This document shows positions 18,416 through 27,715 of a stretch of DNA of 64,000 bases, one piece after another. Within the stretch, counting starts at the first letter, position 1. Each line of letters starts with the position of its first letter. The notes under the pieces are model-generated. The model had not been told where the DNA came from and searched no databases. It saw nothing but the letters and a program-made list of their open reading frames with translations. This DNA comes from Labilibaculum euxinicum (GTDB taxonomy: Bacteria > Bacteroidota > Bacteroidia > Bacteroidales > Marinifilaceae): positions 62,001 through 126,000 of the forward strand of contig NZ_WTCR01000011.1 of assembly GCF_009795715.1 (NCBI RefSeq), in the 5' to 3' direction. A program made the position numbers and the translations under genes.

Positions 18416-18926
18416 ACGAAGTTCCGTTTACGAAATAAACTAAATAAAAATTTCTATTTGCCTTTTTCATCCATTCGCGCATTTGATTAATATTTATCAT
18501 TTCTGAGGCACAATGTTCTCCCCCTTCTTCGGCATCTTCTTTAGCCTTTACTTTTGCTTCCCAATCGTTAATAAACTTTTCAGATAAACGGTTCTCTTGA
18601 AGCGTTCCTTTAACCGCAATTGTAGAACCTGATAATTCCCGGTTAAAACCCTTAATATCTCCCGTAGCTTCAACTCTTAACGACAGTTTACCTGTTTCAT
18701 CCAGTAATATCACTCTACGACCCGAATGAGCACATACATGTTTTACTATTCCTTCAAAATAAACCTCTTTCCCTACATTCTGCTCTGCTGTTTCCATTAT
18801 CTGAGCAATGGTTTTAGCGGCATGTTCCTTCCCATTTTCTTTTTTTAGTGCCTGTTTTTTATTGATTTGATTACAAGAAACCAATACACTTAAAGCAACA
18901 AATGCTGTAAATATTAACTTTTTCAT
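18399..18926 (-). CDS. OB-fold lipoprotein
   Basis: 175 residues with a lipoprotein signal (LSVLVSC, Cys about residue 18). The remainder has an OB-fold pattern (VGKEVYFEGIVKHVC, IILLDETG, STIAVKGTL) similar to small secreted nucleic-acid-binding-type or DUF4920-like domains. HVCAHSGRR and a late EHCASEM add Cys and His residues that might bind metal or heme, which is speculation. It sits in the envelope operon, overlapping the PepSY gene and 11 bases downstream of the DUF4857 gene. Confidence 0.65.
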   Translation of the reverse strand: MKKLIFTAFVALSVLVSCNQINKKQALKKENGKEHAAKTIAQIMETAEQNVGKEVYFEGIVKHVCAHSGRRVILLDETGKLSLRVEATGDIKGFNRELSGSTIAVKGTLQENRLSEKFINDWEAKVKAKEDAEEGGEHCASEMININQMREWMKKANRNFYLVYFVNGTSYEIVE

Positions 18927-18937
18927 TTCTAAATTGT

Positions 18938-20161
18938 TTAACGATTAAATATAATGTTTGCGATAAAACCATAAATACCTGTAATTGCAATCCAAACCAC
19001 TGAAAACAATTGTATTTTTTGTTTCCGATATCTCGTAATGAAAACAAATACCAATGTCAATAGTAAATTGGTTAGTAATACCCAATAAGATCCAAAATAA
19101 ACCATAGGTTTGATGTATTTGGTATTGGCATTTGTAAATCCAACTGCGAATGGTAAAATAAATTTACTATAAGCAGATTCTGTAATATCCTGCTTAAATG
19201 TTACTTCATCAACCACCTGTTTTGTATCTGCATTAAGAGCTAAAACTGTTTTCCCTTTCGATGATATTACATTGACATTCCAGAACAAAGGATTTGCCAT
19301 AATCAACAATTGATCTTTATTGATATCGAAAGCTGATGTTGGAATTTCCTGTAGTTTGTAAGCTTCAGTTGTGATAATGTAGAGCCTTTTATTTGTATCA
19401 AATACAAAGGCATAAAAGCTTCTGTCGTCTGGTTCCATTGTTGCAATGTATTCCGGAACTACACCTGCAGGTAAAGAAACTTTCCTCAAAAAAGGCATTG
19501 CATTCACCATTTTTAAGTGGAAAATCTGATCGTCATTATCGATAATAAAATAGCCTTCATCGTAGGCTTTTCTGGTTGATGGATTACCCGCTGCCATTTT
19601 AGCAGGAAATCGGAAACCCCTTTTCTCAAAAATCTTATTAAAACATTGACTTTTTTCTTCATTTACCCGATTGGTTTCGGGATTGATAAACTCAATTTTA
19701 GAATTTAAACGAAAAACATCACCAGGCATTTCAATTCTAACTCGTCCCGACATGGACTCAAACAAAGTATAAAGACCAATGTGCGGCTTATTTTTATCAG
19801 TAGGATTTACTTTAAAAAAGAATTTCTTAGAATTCACTTCCCTTGGATTAATAAGCTTGCCATGAATACTTTTTGGCATTCTTCCGTCTGCCATTAATTG
19901 TCTGGAATAAAACATTGGTAGTATACTGTCGAATTCTGATTCAGAATACACTCTATTGGTATTCATGTTTTTGCGAATCAAACGTTCTTCCTTATCATCA
20001 AAATCGATGGTGCAGAAAGCTTTGTCAACAGAACTATAATAAGTAAATATATTTTTTGAAGCTGTATCGGTAACCAGATGATAAGATTTAGGCAACAACC
20101 ATGCTAATAGCAGGGTGCCTAAAATAACTATTAAATAATTTATTGAATATCTATTTTTCAT
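18938..20161 (-). CDS. DUF4857-type membrane protein
   Basis: 407 residues. One N-terminal membrane segment (about 8-22) is followed by a large extracytoplasmic domain rich in beta motifs (DDRSFYAFVFDTNKRLYII) and two C-terminal membrane segments (about 350-372 and 382-402). I believe it belongs to DUF4857, a Bacteroidota family found beside ABC transporters; its function is unknown. It sits directly after the ABC permease, so it may be an extra component of that exporter or importer. Confidence 0.65.
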   Translation of the reverse strand: MKNRYSINYLIVILGTLLLAWLLPKSYHLVTDTASKNIFTYYSSVDKAFCTIDFDDKEERLIRKNMNTNRVYSESEFDSILPMFYSRQLMADGRMPKSIHGKLINPREVNSKKFFFKVNPTDKNKPHIGLYTLFESMSGRVRIEMPGDVFRLNSKIEFINPETNRVNEEKSQCFNKIFEKRGFRFPAKMAAGNPSTRKAYDEGYFIIDNDDQIFHLKMVNAMPFLRKVSLPAGVVPEYIATMEPDDRSFYAFVFDTNKRLYIITTEAYKLQEIPTSAFDINKDQLLIMANPLFWNVNVISSKGKTVLALNADTKQVVDEVTFKQDITESAYSKFILPFAVGFTNANTKYIKPMVYFGSYWVLLTNLLLTLVFVFITRYRKQKIQLFSVVWIAITGIYGFIANIIFNR

Positions 20162-20281
20162 GCGTTTCTATTTTCTCAGTTGCAGCATACTACTCTCATG
20201 AATATTTAATCACTCTCTTGTGTGAATAATTGAATCATTAAATTTCGCATGCTTTTTTTATATCTATTAAAAGCGAACATA

Positions 20282-20953
20282 TTAATCCTGAATTCCAACT
20301 TTAAAACGTTGAACCGAGAAGTAGCCAAACGGTAAGACATAAAATGGAATAATAACAACACTTACCACTACAAAACTGTATGCTCCGGGGAAATCGGTCA
20401 GATAAAACAATTGAAGGCTTGCAAACATGATTAAAGTATTGAAGATCCTTCGTTTCCAACTTGGCTCCAAACAAATCCATGACATCATTGCATAAGCCGC
20501 TAATCCGGCAATATACCATGGCAGTAAAGTATATATCATGCTCGCGGTTATTTCCACAGGAAAATAAATTCCAGAGAATGTCAGAAGTATTAGTAAGTGC
20601 ATCGCAAAAATTATCATCAGCAATGTCATTCCAAATCCTAACATTGTGAAAACAATTTTACGATTGGACAATGGCAGATGTAAACTTAACTTGATTCGCT
20701 TTTGAACCATTTCAGGAACAAACTGTGCTAAAGCCAAACAAAATCCGACCGCAGGAGGAAAGAATTTTAAATCTCGGAATAGAAACTGATCTCTGTTTAC
20801 AATTACATCCCAAAGATGTTCTAAACCTACCATGCGAAACGACCTGCCTAGTTTTAAAAACAGATATGTCAAAAGAATTACTCCGGCAATAAATGCACCT
20901 ATGGCAAACCATTTGGTTTTTTTCCATTCTTTAAATAATAATGCTCTTATCAT
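20282..20953 (-). CDS. ABC-2 type permease subunit
   Basis: 223 residues with about six hydrophobic segments, starting RALLFKEWKKTKWF, a typical ABC-2 N-terminus with a charged segment before the first helix (15-37). It pairs with the ATPase gene, whose stop lies 3 bases upstream. The substrate is not evident. A 120-base gap with no ORF separates it from the DUF4857 gene. Confidence 0.8.
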   Translation of the reverse strand: MIRALLFKEWKKTKWFAIGAFIAGVILLTYLFLKLGRSFRMVGLEHLWDVIVNRDQFLFRDLKFFPPAVGFCLALAQFVPEMVQKRIKLSLHLPLSNRKIVFTMLGFGMTLLMIIFAMHLLILLTFSGIYFPVEITASMIYTLLPWYIAGLAAYAMMSWICLEPSWKRRIFNTLIMFASLQLFYLTDFPGAYSFVVVSVVIIPFYVLPFGYFSVQRFKVGIQD

Positions 20954-20956
20954 CTC

Positions 20957-21844
20957 TTAATATTTTCCGGTTAATCCAATAAATGCCTCTTCTAAACTCA
21001 AACTTTCTTCCTGTATAGAATTGGTTACCTTAACATTACCGCTTAGTAATTTTTCCAATTCATTTTTCGACAGTAATGAATAAAGTTCTGTTTTCCCTTT
21101 AATGCTTACTGAATTATAAATGTGATTGCTATTGTCCAACAACTCAGGCTTTTCGCATGTAAATCTGTATCGTTTAAATGACTCAAGAAGTTCACTAACT
21201 GGCTTTTGCATCACAATACGACCATAATCCATAATCAAACAATCATCAATCAATCGTTCCATGTCCTGAATAATATGAGAGGTGACAAAAACGGTTTTAT
21301 TTTCCGCTTTAGCATATTCACTTAAATAGTCAACAAACAACATGCGGTAACCAGGATCCAAGCCCATCGAAAAATCATCGAGAATTAAAAGCTCTGGATC
21401 TTGTGCCAGAATTAACCCCAAGGCTACTTGCGATCTTTGTCCGCACGACATTCGGGATATTTTCTGTTTGGGATCAATTTTCAGCAGTTTCATTAACTCA
21501 TAGTAAGCATCCTTTCTCCATTTGGGATAAAAGGCAGAATAAAACTTCTCAATCTCCGAAATGTTCATGAAAGAATATTGAACATGCCCTTCAATTAATA
21601 AACCAACTTTTTGTTTGGTTTCTGGTGAAAGGTTTGCCGAGCTTTCGCCAAACATTAAGCATTCTCCGCTTCGTGGTTGTAAATAGCCGTTTAAAATGTT
21701 GATTGTAGTGGTTTTTCCTGTTCCATTTTTTCCTAATAATCCTAAAATTCGTCCTTTCGGGATTTCAAAATTCAAATTCTCATAAATACAGCGTTTGCCG
21801 TAATAGTGAGTTAGGTTTTTGCATTCAACAATAGCTTGTTGCAT
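20957..21844 (-). CDS. ABC transporter ATP-binding protein with unusual catalytic motifs
   Basis: 295 residues. The Walker A motif is GLLGKNGTGKTT (about 35-46). The signature reads MSCGQRSQ where LSGGQ is usual, and Walker B reads LLILDDFSMGLDPG, so the catalytic glutamate after the Walker B Asp is replaced by Asp. The H-loop VTSHI is intact. A C-terminal region of about 80 residues is typical of CcmA-like drug/antibiotic ABC-2 exporters. The gene lies 11 bases after the barrel gene and 3 bases before its permease. Confidence 0.85.
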   Translation of the reverse strand: MQQAIVECKNLTHYYGKRCIYENLNFEIPKGRILGLLGKNGTGKTTTINILNGYLQPRSGECLMFGESSANLSPETKQKVGLLIEGHVQYSFMNISEIEKFYSAFYPKWRKDAYYELMKLLKIDPKQKISRMSCGQRSQVALGLILAQDPELLILDDFSMGLDPGYRMLFVDYLSEYAKAENKTVFVTSHIIQDMERLIDDCLIMDYGRIVMQKPVSELLESFKRYRFTCEKPELLDNSNHIYNSVSIKGKTELYSLLSKNELEKLLSGNVKVTNSIQEESLSLEEAFIGLTGKY

Positions 21845-21855
21845 AAAATATATGT

Positions 21856-23388
21856 TTAAAGTGTTAATCCAATTGCAAAATTGAAACTGTATTGTGATTT
21901 AGAATTTTCTATTATCATGTATTGATAAGCTAGTTTGGTATAAATACCATAAGTATTTTTTGTGTCGAAATCGTATCGAATATTCGAAGCCAAGCTCAGC
22001 CAATCACTTTTTAAATACTCATAGTTTGGAACAATCAAACTTTCATTTGCCTTTCCTTTTGCCAAAGATGAAGTTGTTAAATCACTATTAATGCAGTATT
22101 GGGCTAATGCCTCGAGTTTTATATTCAAGCTAGATTTACTAAACTGAAAGTTTCTTCCTGTATTTAGCCTAAGCGTTACATGTTCTACTTCTTGTTTGGG
22201 ATTTTTAGAATTAGCTATCTTATATTCTGACTCATCAGAAGAGTATTTAATTTCCATTTGATACAAAGAACTGTGCTTAATACCCCTTACCAATAAAATA
22301 CTTGTAAAACCTCCATCTAGATACTTGGCTGAATATTTTTCGATGACACTTAAAAGTTGTCTATTATAATTATAGTTGTAATCAGACCCTGTTTTACTTT
22401 GATAAGATGCGAAAGAATTTATTTTGAATATTTTATTAGTGAACTGATACTGCTTTCCTAAAGTGAATTGAAACTCCTTAGCATCTAAATCATTCACAAT
22501 ATCATAGCCTGTCCCAACTATTTTTAATAATTCCAGTTTCGACTTTTTGTATGAGAATGACTGATACCATCCTGTTTGGCCAATAGGAATCAATTGTGTA
22601 CCCAGTGAATACCCTTTCTTTTCATAAATATTACCAACACCTCCACTATTGGTTACAACCGTTGAGAAATTCTCATCGCTAATACCTAATCCTCTCAGAT
22701 AAAAAACTTTAATCCCTGTACCAGGTCGCAACGCATCTACTTCATGATCTTGCTGATAATCATGATATCCTGCATACAGACCAATCATATATTTTGAATT
22801 GATTTCTCTTGTACCTCCTAATTTTATTTCTAAATCAGAAACGGTAGATTTTGGTCGTGGATCTAATTTTCTGTAATCTTCTGAGGATCTATATTTGGCC
22901 TGAAGGGCATAAGTACTTTTCTTTTGAATCAGACTGTATATTCCTTCGAATGAATAATTTTCGCCGTACGTTTTTCCACCAATAGTATCCGCCACGATAT
23001 ATGGAGCCAATTCACTGTAATCGCTTACTGTATTCCATTTAATATTATCCATATTGTTTTTGCTGTAACTTGCTCTTCCAAACACAAAGTTTTTCTCACG
23101 TCTTTTAAACGAATAAGCATCAAAATCAATTGAGGATGTTTTGTTTCCAGTTTCAATTCTGTACAAGCCATTTGCTTTCCTCTGTTTCCAAGCCAAAGAA
23201 ACATCGGTAAAAGATTTATTGTATTGATGACCTAGCATAGCAGGATTATCCCAAATCCCACTTTGTATTTGAATTAATTCCTTTTCAAAATCAACGGCAT
23301 TCGCATTTCTATCTTGAGCAAATGCTGATGCTGTTAAATTTAAGAGAATGACAATTCCAAGAATGGATTTTAACTTTTGTGTTAGCAT
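21856..23388 (-). CDS. DUF6850-type outer-membrane beta-barrel protein
   Basis: About 510 residues from the ATG at 23388, which opens a good signal peptide (KLKSILGIVILLNLTASAFAQ). The remainder alternates hydrophobic and polar residues and ends FNFAIGLTL, like an outer-membrane barrel. It resembles the DUF6850 family, which accompanies DUF4876 and TonB receptors in Bacteroidota. Function unknown. It sits 69 bases below the DUF4876 gene. Confidence 0.7.
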   Translation of the reverse strand: MLTQKLKSILGIVILLNLTASAFAQDRNANAVDFEKELIQIQSGIWDNPAMLGHQYNKSFTDVSLAWKQRKANGLYRIETGNKTSSIDFDAYSFKRREKNFVFGRASYSKNNMDNIKWNTVSDYSELAPYIVADTIGGKTYGENYSFEGIYSLIQKKSTYALQAKYRSSEDYRKLDPRPKSTVSDLEIKLGGTREINSKYMIGLYAGYHDYQQDHEVDALRPGTGIKVFYLRGLGISDENFSTVVTNSGGVGNIYEKKGYSLGTQLIPIGQTGWYQSFSYKKSKLELLKIVGTGYDIVNDLDAKEFQFTLGKQYQFTNKIFKINSFASYQSKTGSDYNYNYNRQLLSVIEKYSAKYLDGGFTSILLVRGIKHSSLYQMEIKYSSDESEYKIANSKNPKQEVEHVTLRLNTGRNFQFSKSSLNIKLEALAQYCINSDLTTSSLAKGKANESLIVPNYEYLKSDWLSLASNIRYDFDTKNTYGIYTKLAYQYMIIENSKSQYSFNFAIGLTL

Positions 23389-23457
23389 GTAAACAATAAA
23401 ATTAAAGAAGACCCTCAGAGACAAGTCCAACGGATCTTCTTTAAGGTTAATATTGGA

Positions 23458-24690
23458 TTATTCCTCTTCGATTATACCTGGTGTAGGATCAGCAGTAGGA
23501 ATAAAGTCGAATTCTGAGTTGTTGGTATCCAATAAAACAATACGATTACCTTCTTTGTGACTTACCTTACGCTTCACACATTTTCCGTAACGAGCATCAT
23601 CCCCGTCACCAGCATGAGTCCAGGTAAGGTCTAATGATGGATCGAGAGCTTTCCATTCGTAATCAGAAACAGTAGAACATTCTACTGCATCGATAATTAT
23701 ATTATTTGGAACTTTCCAAGCATCAAAATCCATAACTTTCACAAAGTCACCCCATACAAAAGTATATTGATAGTGGTAAGCGTTATCAGTATTAAATTTC
23801 TCTGGTGTCATATCATCCATCTTAAAGATCACATAAGAAGTAAATCCACGATTGTGAAGTCCCCAAACAGAAGCTGAAGTAGAAACCATTTTTTCCATAT
23901 TAGGAACTTCCGGTACGTCTACATCAACATCAGCACCATCGAACCATTCAAAATCTGCAATCGATAAATCAAATGAATTCGCATTCTCAGCAGAGTGATC
24001 AATGGCTACGTCACATACAATAATAGATTTTCCAGGTTCAACAGGATATTCTTTTCCTGATCCGGGAATTCTATAAACTGAACTAACAGGTGTATATTCT
24101 TTTCGTACATCAGGAGTATATTCATTCAATGACTGAGCTGTATTTAGTTCAGATTCCGCAATACATAAACCATCAGCATATAAGATTTTATCCGTATTGT
24201 TATAAATTTCAAAGTATTTATCATCATTATACTGTTTTCCTTCTGGTGTTTTTGTTCCACTGAAGAAGATTTCTGAAATCACAAAACTGGTATTCTTTCT
24301 GTACTCAAATAAGTCGATAGTAAGATCGAAAGATCCTCCTGTAACTTCAACATTCTCGCTAAAGCCTCTAATCCCCGTGGTAGCATAAATTATTTTATCA
24401 TCAACATCTCTAGTAAAATAATCCACTTCGGCTTCTACAGTAAAATTGTAAAGACCATCTTCCAGGTTCAATGTTGGAAGCATGAATCCATATAAATCCT
24501 TGGAAATTTCTTCTCCGGAATTAACATTAGTAACAGTTACCGTACCATTCTTAAATGTTGGTGCCTTTAGTTTTGCAGGTGGATTCAACACCAAATTCAA
24601 ATCTGATTGCAATATTGGATCATCATCATCGCTGCAAGAGAACAAGGATACTACCATTAAAAGGCTTAAACCGAATATCAGTTTTTTCAT
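23458..24690 (-). CDS. DUF4876-type surface lipoprotein with lamin-tail-like domain
   Basis: 410 residues with a lipoprotein signal (LMVVSLFSC, Cys about 19) followed by SDDDDP, an acidic stretch resembling Bacteroidota surface-export signals. A beta domain occupies about 35-130. A segment reading FVISEIFFSG and DKYFEIYNNTDK follows (about 135-165), the hallmark of a lamin-tail-like fold. It probably works with the TonB receptor encoded 13 bases upstream, as SusD-like or XusB-like partners do for theirs, but the ligand is unknown. Confidence 0.75.
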   Translation of the reverse strand: MKKLIFGLSLLMVVSLFSCSDDDDPILQSDLNLVLNPPAKLKAPTFKNGTVTVTNVNSGEEISKDLYGFMLPTLNLEDGLYNFTVEAEVDYFTRDVDDKIIYATTGIRGFSENVEVTGGSFDLTIDLFEYRKNTSFVISEIFFSGTKTPEGKQYNDDKYFEIYNNTDKILYADGLCIAESELNTAQSLNEYTPDVRKEYTPVSSVYRIPGSGKEYPVEPGKSIIVCDVAIDHSAENANSFDLSIADFEWFDGADVDVDVPEVPNMEKMVSTSASVWGLHNRGFTSYVIFKMDDMTPEKFNTDNAYHYQYTFVWGDFVKVMDFDAWKVPNNIIIDAVECSTVSDYEWKALDPSLDLTWTHAGDGDDARYGKCVKRKVSHKEGNRIVLLDTNNSEFDFIPTADPTPGIIEEE

Positions 24691-24703
24691 TTTTTATTAT
24701 TAT

Positions 24704-27478
24704 TTAAAGATTAATATTAAGTTCCATTCCAAAGTATGGAGATACTTTTCGAGTTACTTTAGTGCCATCACTACGCGTATAATCCGGATGATAATCTAAA
24801 ATTCTATTTACATAAAAGGATAGTTCCATCTGATCACCTATGCTCTTTGATACGGTAAGATTCACATCAATACCAATAGGAGTTTTATACAAGTCAAAGT
24901 CATTTGGACTTGGTTTGTGATATAAGAATCGCAATAACGGATCTGTTGTGTGTGATTCATTGTATTCAAACTGATTTCCATCCATATCAAAATAATACTC
25001 AGGCATACCATCATGAGGATTATATCTAAATTGATGATACCACATACACTGTATGGCTGTTGAGAACATTAAACCAAATTTTTCAATATGAGTATCCGCT
25101 CTAAAATTGGTATTGAACTGTTCATATTCTTTCCCTCTGTCCCAGTTGTAATATCCTATGTATGGATAATCCTTTCCATCGATTACTGTACTTGGGTGTT
25201 TGTAAGTTGCATCGCTTAAATCGTATTTAGCTCTCATCCAAGCACCATTAATTGAGACCCTTGAGTGTATGGCATCAATTTGTCCCAAATCAATTTGATA
25301 CTCAACACCTACTTTCTCTTCTCGTGCGCCGTTTGCTCTTTTACTATAGTAGATAAATTCTTTTCTTGATTCATAATCGAATTGTTCTACTGTTGGTGGT
25401 CCACTTAATTCATCGGGATGAGGTCCTGATGATACATCGTATAATTTAAAACCCATTGTTTCGTAATATCCCAATCGCTTAAATCCATTCTTAAGCAATT
25501 CGTGATATGCTGTTACATAAGCTCTGGCCTTTCCCAATTTTAAATTAAATCCAAATTCAAACTTTTCATTTCTATTGGGTTTCAACTGATAATTGATTGG
25601 ATCAATCATTTTGGTTTTATACTGTACTTGTCTTAAATCTTTATTTTGAGAAAAATAATTTAGCTGAACGATATCGAGATAAAGCATATCTGGATATAGG
25701 TGTGTCAGCCCTGGGAATTTGGTATGCATCCCATATCCACCAGTTAACTCAACATATCCACTTCTATTAAATAAATTGAACTTAGGAAAGCGCCATCTCA
25801 TGTTAGCTCTGGGATCGAAATAGAGTTTCCCTGAGAGAGCATAATCCGATGCCATATTCAAGGCCTGTGTTGCTCTTACACCCCCTTGTAGATTTAACCT
25901 GTGATTCGCAATAGGAATACTTAACTTATCTTCCATATAGAATGACAGTCGTTGAATAGAAGGAATATCTTTTGAAACCCTTGATCTGCCATTTCCTGGA
26001 TACAATGGACGGTTTACGTCATACACCTCTCCATCTCCAAAGTTTTTGTTGTATCTCCATTCTGCTCCGATTAGAATGTTTTGCTTTACATTGAAAATAT
26101 CCAATTGGAAATCCGATGAAACATCTGCAAACAAATAAATAGGTTTGCCATCAACCACAAGGTGAGACAAATAGGATGAGGGCAAATACTCACTGTAAAA
26201 TTCTCCTTCCTCTCTATTGGTCATGATGGGTGTATTATTTCCCAGTACCGACTTATCTATGACCTTTTGATTGTGTGTGTAACTACCATTGACTCTAGCC
26301 TCAATTCCTTTAAAGATTGAAGATTTATAAGACTGCCATGAAAGAGTGGTACCTGCACTCACTTTATTGTATTTACTCTTATACTTATCAGTTTCTGGTA
26401 GGTCTATCTCCGGGTCTTTCTTAGTTTCATCAAACGATCCAGTATAATCAATATTTGCATTAAAAGTAAATAAGCCATTTTCGGATTCTGATCTGCTTCC
26501 ATAACGCACTGATCCAGTTATTCTACTGTAATTTACCTTCGGATTTCTGGGATCGGATTTATAATCCAAATAATCAATATCGGCATTCAAGCTTTTACTT
26601 CCTCCCAAATTCACACCTTTTCCTATCGAGAACAATTTAGAACCTGGATCTGCTTTAATTCTTGCAGTCAAGGGCTTTGCTTTATAAGCCCGTGTGATAT
26701 TGACCAAACCACTGGTGAGATCCCCATATTTTACAGAAGGAATTCCTCGAACAATTTCTACAGATTCAATATTATCTGTAGAGATCAATCTCATATCAAT
26801 ACCTTTACCAGTCGTATTTCGTCGCCTTATGTAACGATCTGAACTATAAGATCCGGTTACATTTTGCAATTCTGCATCATTGGAAATTGCCTGTCCGTCA
26901 ATCACAAATGATGTTCCAAAGGATGAATTATAATCATATGAATCATTACTAAAGCTAGAGGCACTACCAGGCTCTCTCAATGAAATCAATTTCATCGTGG
27001 TCATCGAATTCTTTTGGCTTACGCCTCCGGGAAGCAATTCCAAAATATCTGCAAAGCTGGAAGGCTGTAGATGTTTTAAGGCCTCTTTCTTAATGGTGGA
27101 AGATGTTCCGTTCTCTCTCGATTCTTCCGCAATTACAATTACCTCTGATAAATCCTGCGATTCTACACTCATTTGCAATGTGAATGGCTTTCTTTGTGCT
27201 GTAAGTGAAATGGTATCTTGTATTTTTTGGTACCCCAAGCACGAAACCATAATGGTATATTCTCCATTAGGTACATTGTCAATGCTAAACTCTCCATTTA
27301 AATTGGTGGTTGACCATTTTAATGATTCTTTCAGCACAACCGTTGCAAAAGCAATGGGTTTGCCCGATTCTTTTGCCACAAGCCTGCCCTTTACAGCTGG
27401 GTGTGTTTGAGAAATAGCTTGTGAAGGTATAAATGTTATGCCAAGCACAAACAATACAATAAGAGAACTTAATTTCAT
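24704..27478 (-). CDS. TonB-dependent receptor of the envelope operon
   Basis: About 924 residues from the ATG at 27478, which opens a signal peptide ending IPSQAISQ. A carboxypeptidase-regulatory-like domain (about 25-105) precedes the plug (SGLVNI, EIVRGIPSVKYGDLTSGLVN) and a long barrel ending FGMELNINL. It is the first gene of the operon. Its plug carries a long loop with SFSNDSYDYNSSFG-type Ser/Asn/Tyr content. The ligand is unknown; metal or heme is suggested only by the PepSY and OB-fold partners. Confidence 0.9.
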   Translation of the reverse strand: MKLSSLIVLFVLGITFIPSQAISQTHPAVKGRLVAKESGKPIAFATVVLKESLKWSTTNLNGEFSIDNVPNGEYTIMVSCLGYQKIQDTISLTAQRKPFTLQMSVESQDLSEVIVIAEESRENGTSSTIKKEALKHLQPSSFADILELLPGGVSQKNSMTTMKLISLREPGSASSFSNDSYDYNSSFGTSFVIDGQAISNDAELQNVTGSYSSDRYIRRRNTTGKGIDMRLISTDNIESVEIVRGIPSVKYGDLTSGLVNITRAYKAKPLTARIKADPGSKLFSIGKGVNLGGSKSLNADIDYLDYKSDPRNPKVNYSRITGSVRYGSRSESENGLFTFNANIDYTGSFDETKKDPEIDLPETDKYKSKYNKVSAGTTLSWQSYKSSIFKGIEARVNGSYTHNQKVIDKSVLGNNTPIMTNREEGEFYSEYLPSSYLSHLVVDGKPIYLFADVSSDFQLDIFNVKQNILIGAEWRYNKNFGDGEVYDVNRPLYPGNGRSRVSKDIPSIQRLSFYMEDKLSIPIANHRLNLQGGVRATQALNMASDYALSGKLYFDPRANMRWRFPKFNLFNRSGYVELTGGYGMHTKFPGLTHLYPDMLYLDIVQLNYFSQNKDLRQVQYKTKMIDPINYQLKPNRNEKFEFGFNLKLGKARAYVTAYHELLKNGFKRLGYYETMGFKLYDVSSGPHPDELSGPPTVEQFDYESRKEFIYYSKRANGAREEKVGVEYQIDLGQIDAIHSRVSINGAWMRAKYDLSDATYKHPSTVIDGKDYPYIGYYNWDRGKEYEQFNTNFRADTHIEKFGLMFSTAIQCMWYHQFRYNPHDGMPEYYFDMDGNQFEYNESHTTDPLLRFLYHKPSPNDFDLYKTPIGIDVNLTVSKSIGDQMELSFYVNRILDYHPDYTRSDGTKVTRKVSPYFGMELNINL

Positions 27479-27533
27479 GTCAATCCAACATTTTTTGCCA
27501 TTAGTTAGCCCTTTATTCATGGGCTTTCATCTT

Positions 27534-27558
27534 CTTATTAAGATTTACTCTTAATAAG
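27534..27558. promoter_or_regulatory. Perfect palindrome at the envelope operon start
   Basis: CTTATTAAGA, TTTAC, TCTTAATAAG: two perfect 10-base arms with a 5-base centre, positioned where transcription should start from the TACCTTTG element at 27564-27571. It is either an operator for a dimeric repressor or a 5'-end RNA hairpin. Confidence 0.6.
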
Positions 27559-27563
27559 TGGGA

Positions 27564-27594
27564 CAAAGGTATATTGGATTACAAGTCTGCACAA
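27564..27594 (-). promoter_or_regulatory. Promoter of the envelope operon
   Basis: On the minus strand, TTG (27594-27592), 20 bases, then TACCTTTG (27571-27564) matches the Bacteroidota promoter consensus, 86 bases upstream of the receptor start codon. Confidence 0.6.
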
Positions 27595-27715
27595 TCCTCA
27601 TAAATAATGATATTACCTGAGGTTACTCATTGTTTATGATGATTTAATAAAAATCCCAGCGAGAGCTTAATCCAACAGGGACTTTCATATACAACTATAA
27701 AGAAAATAGCATTAA

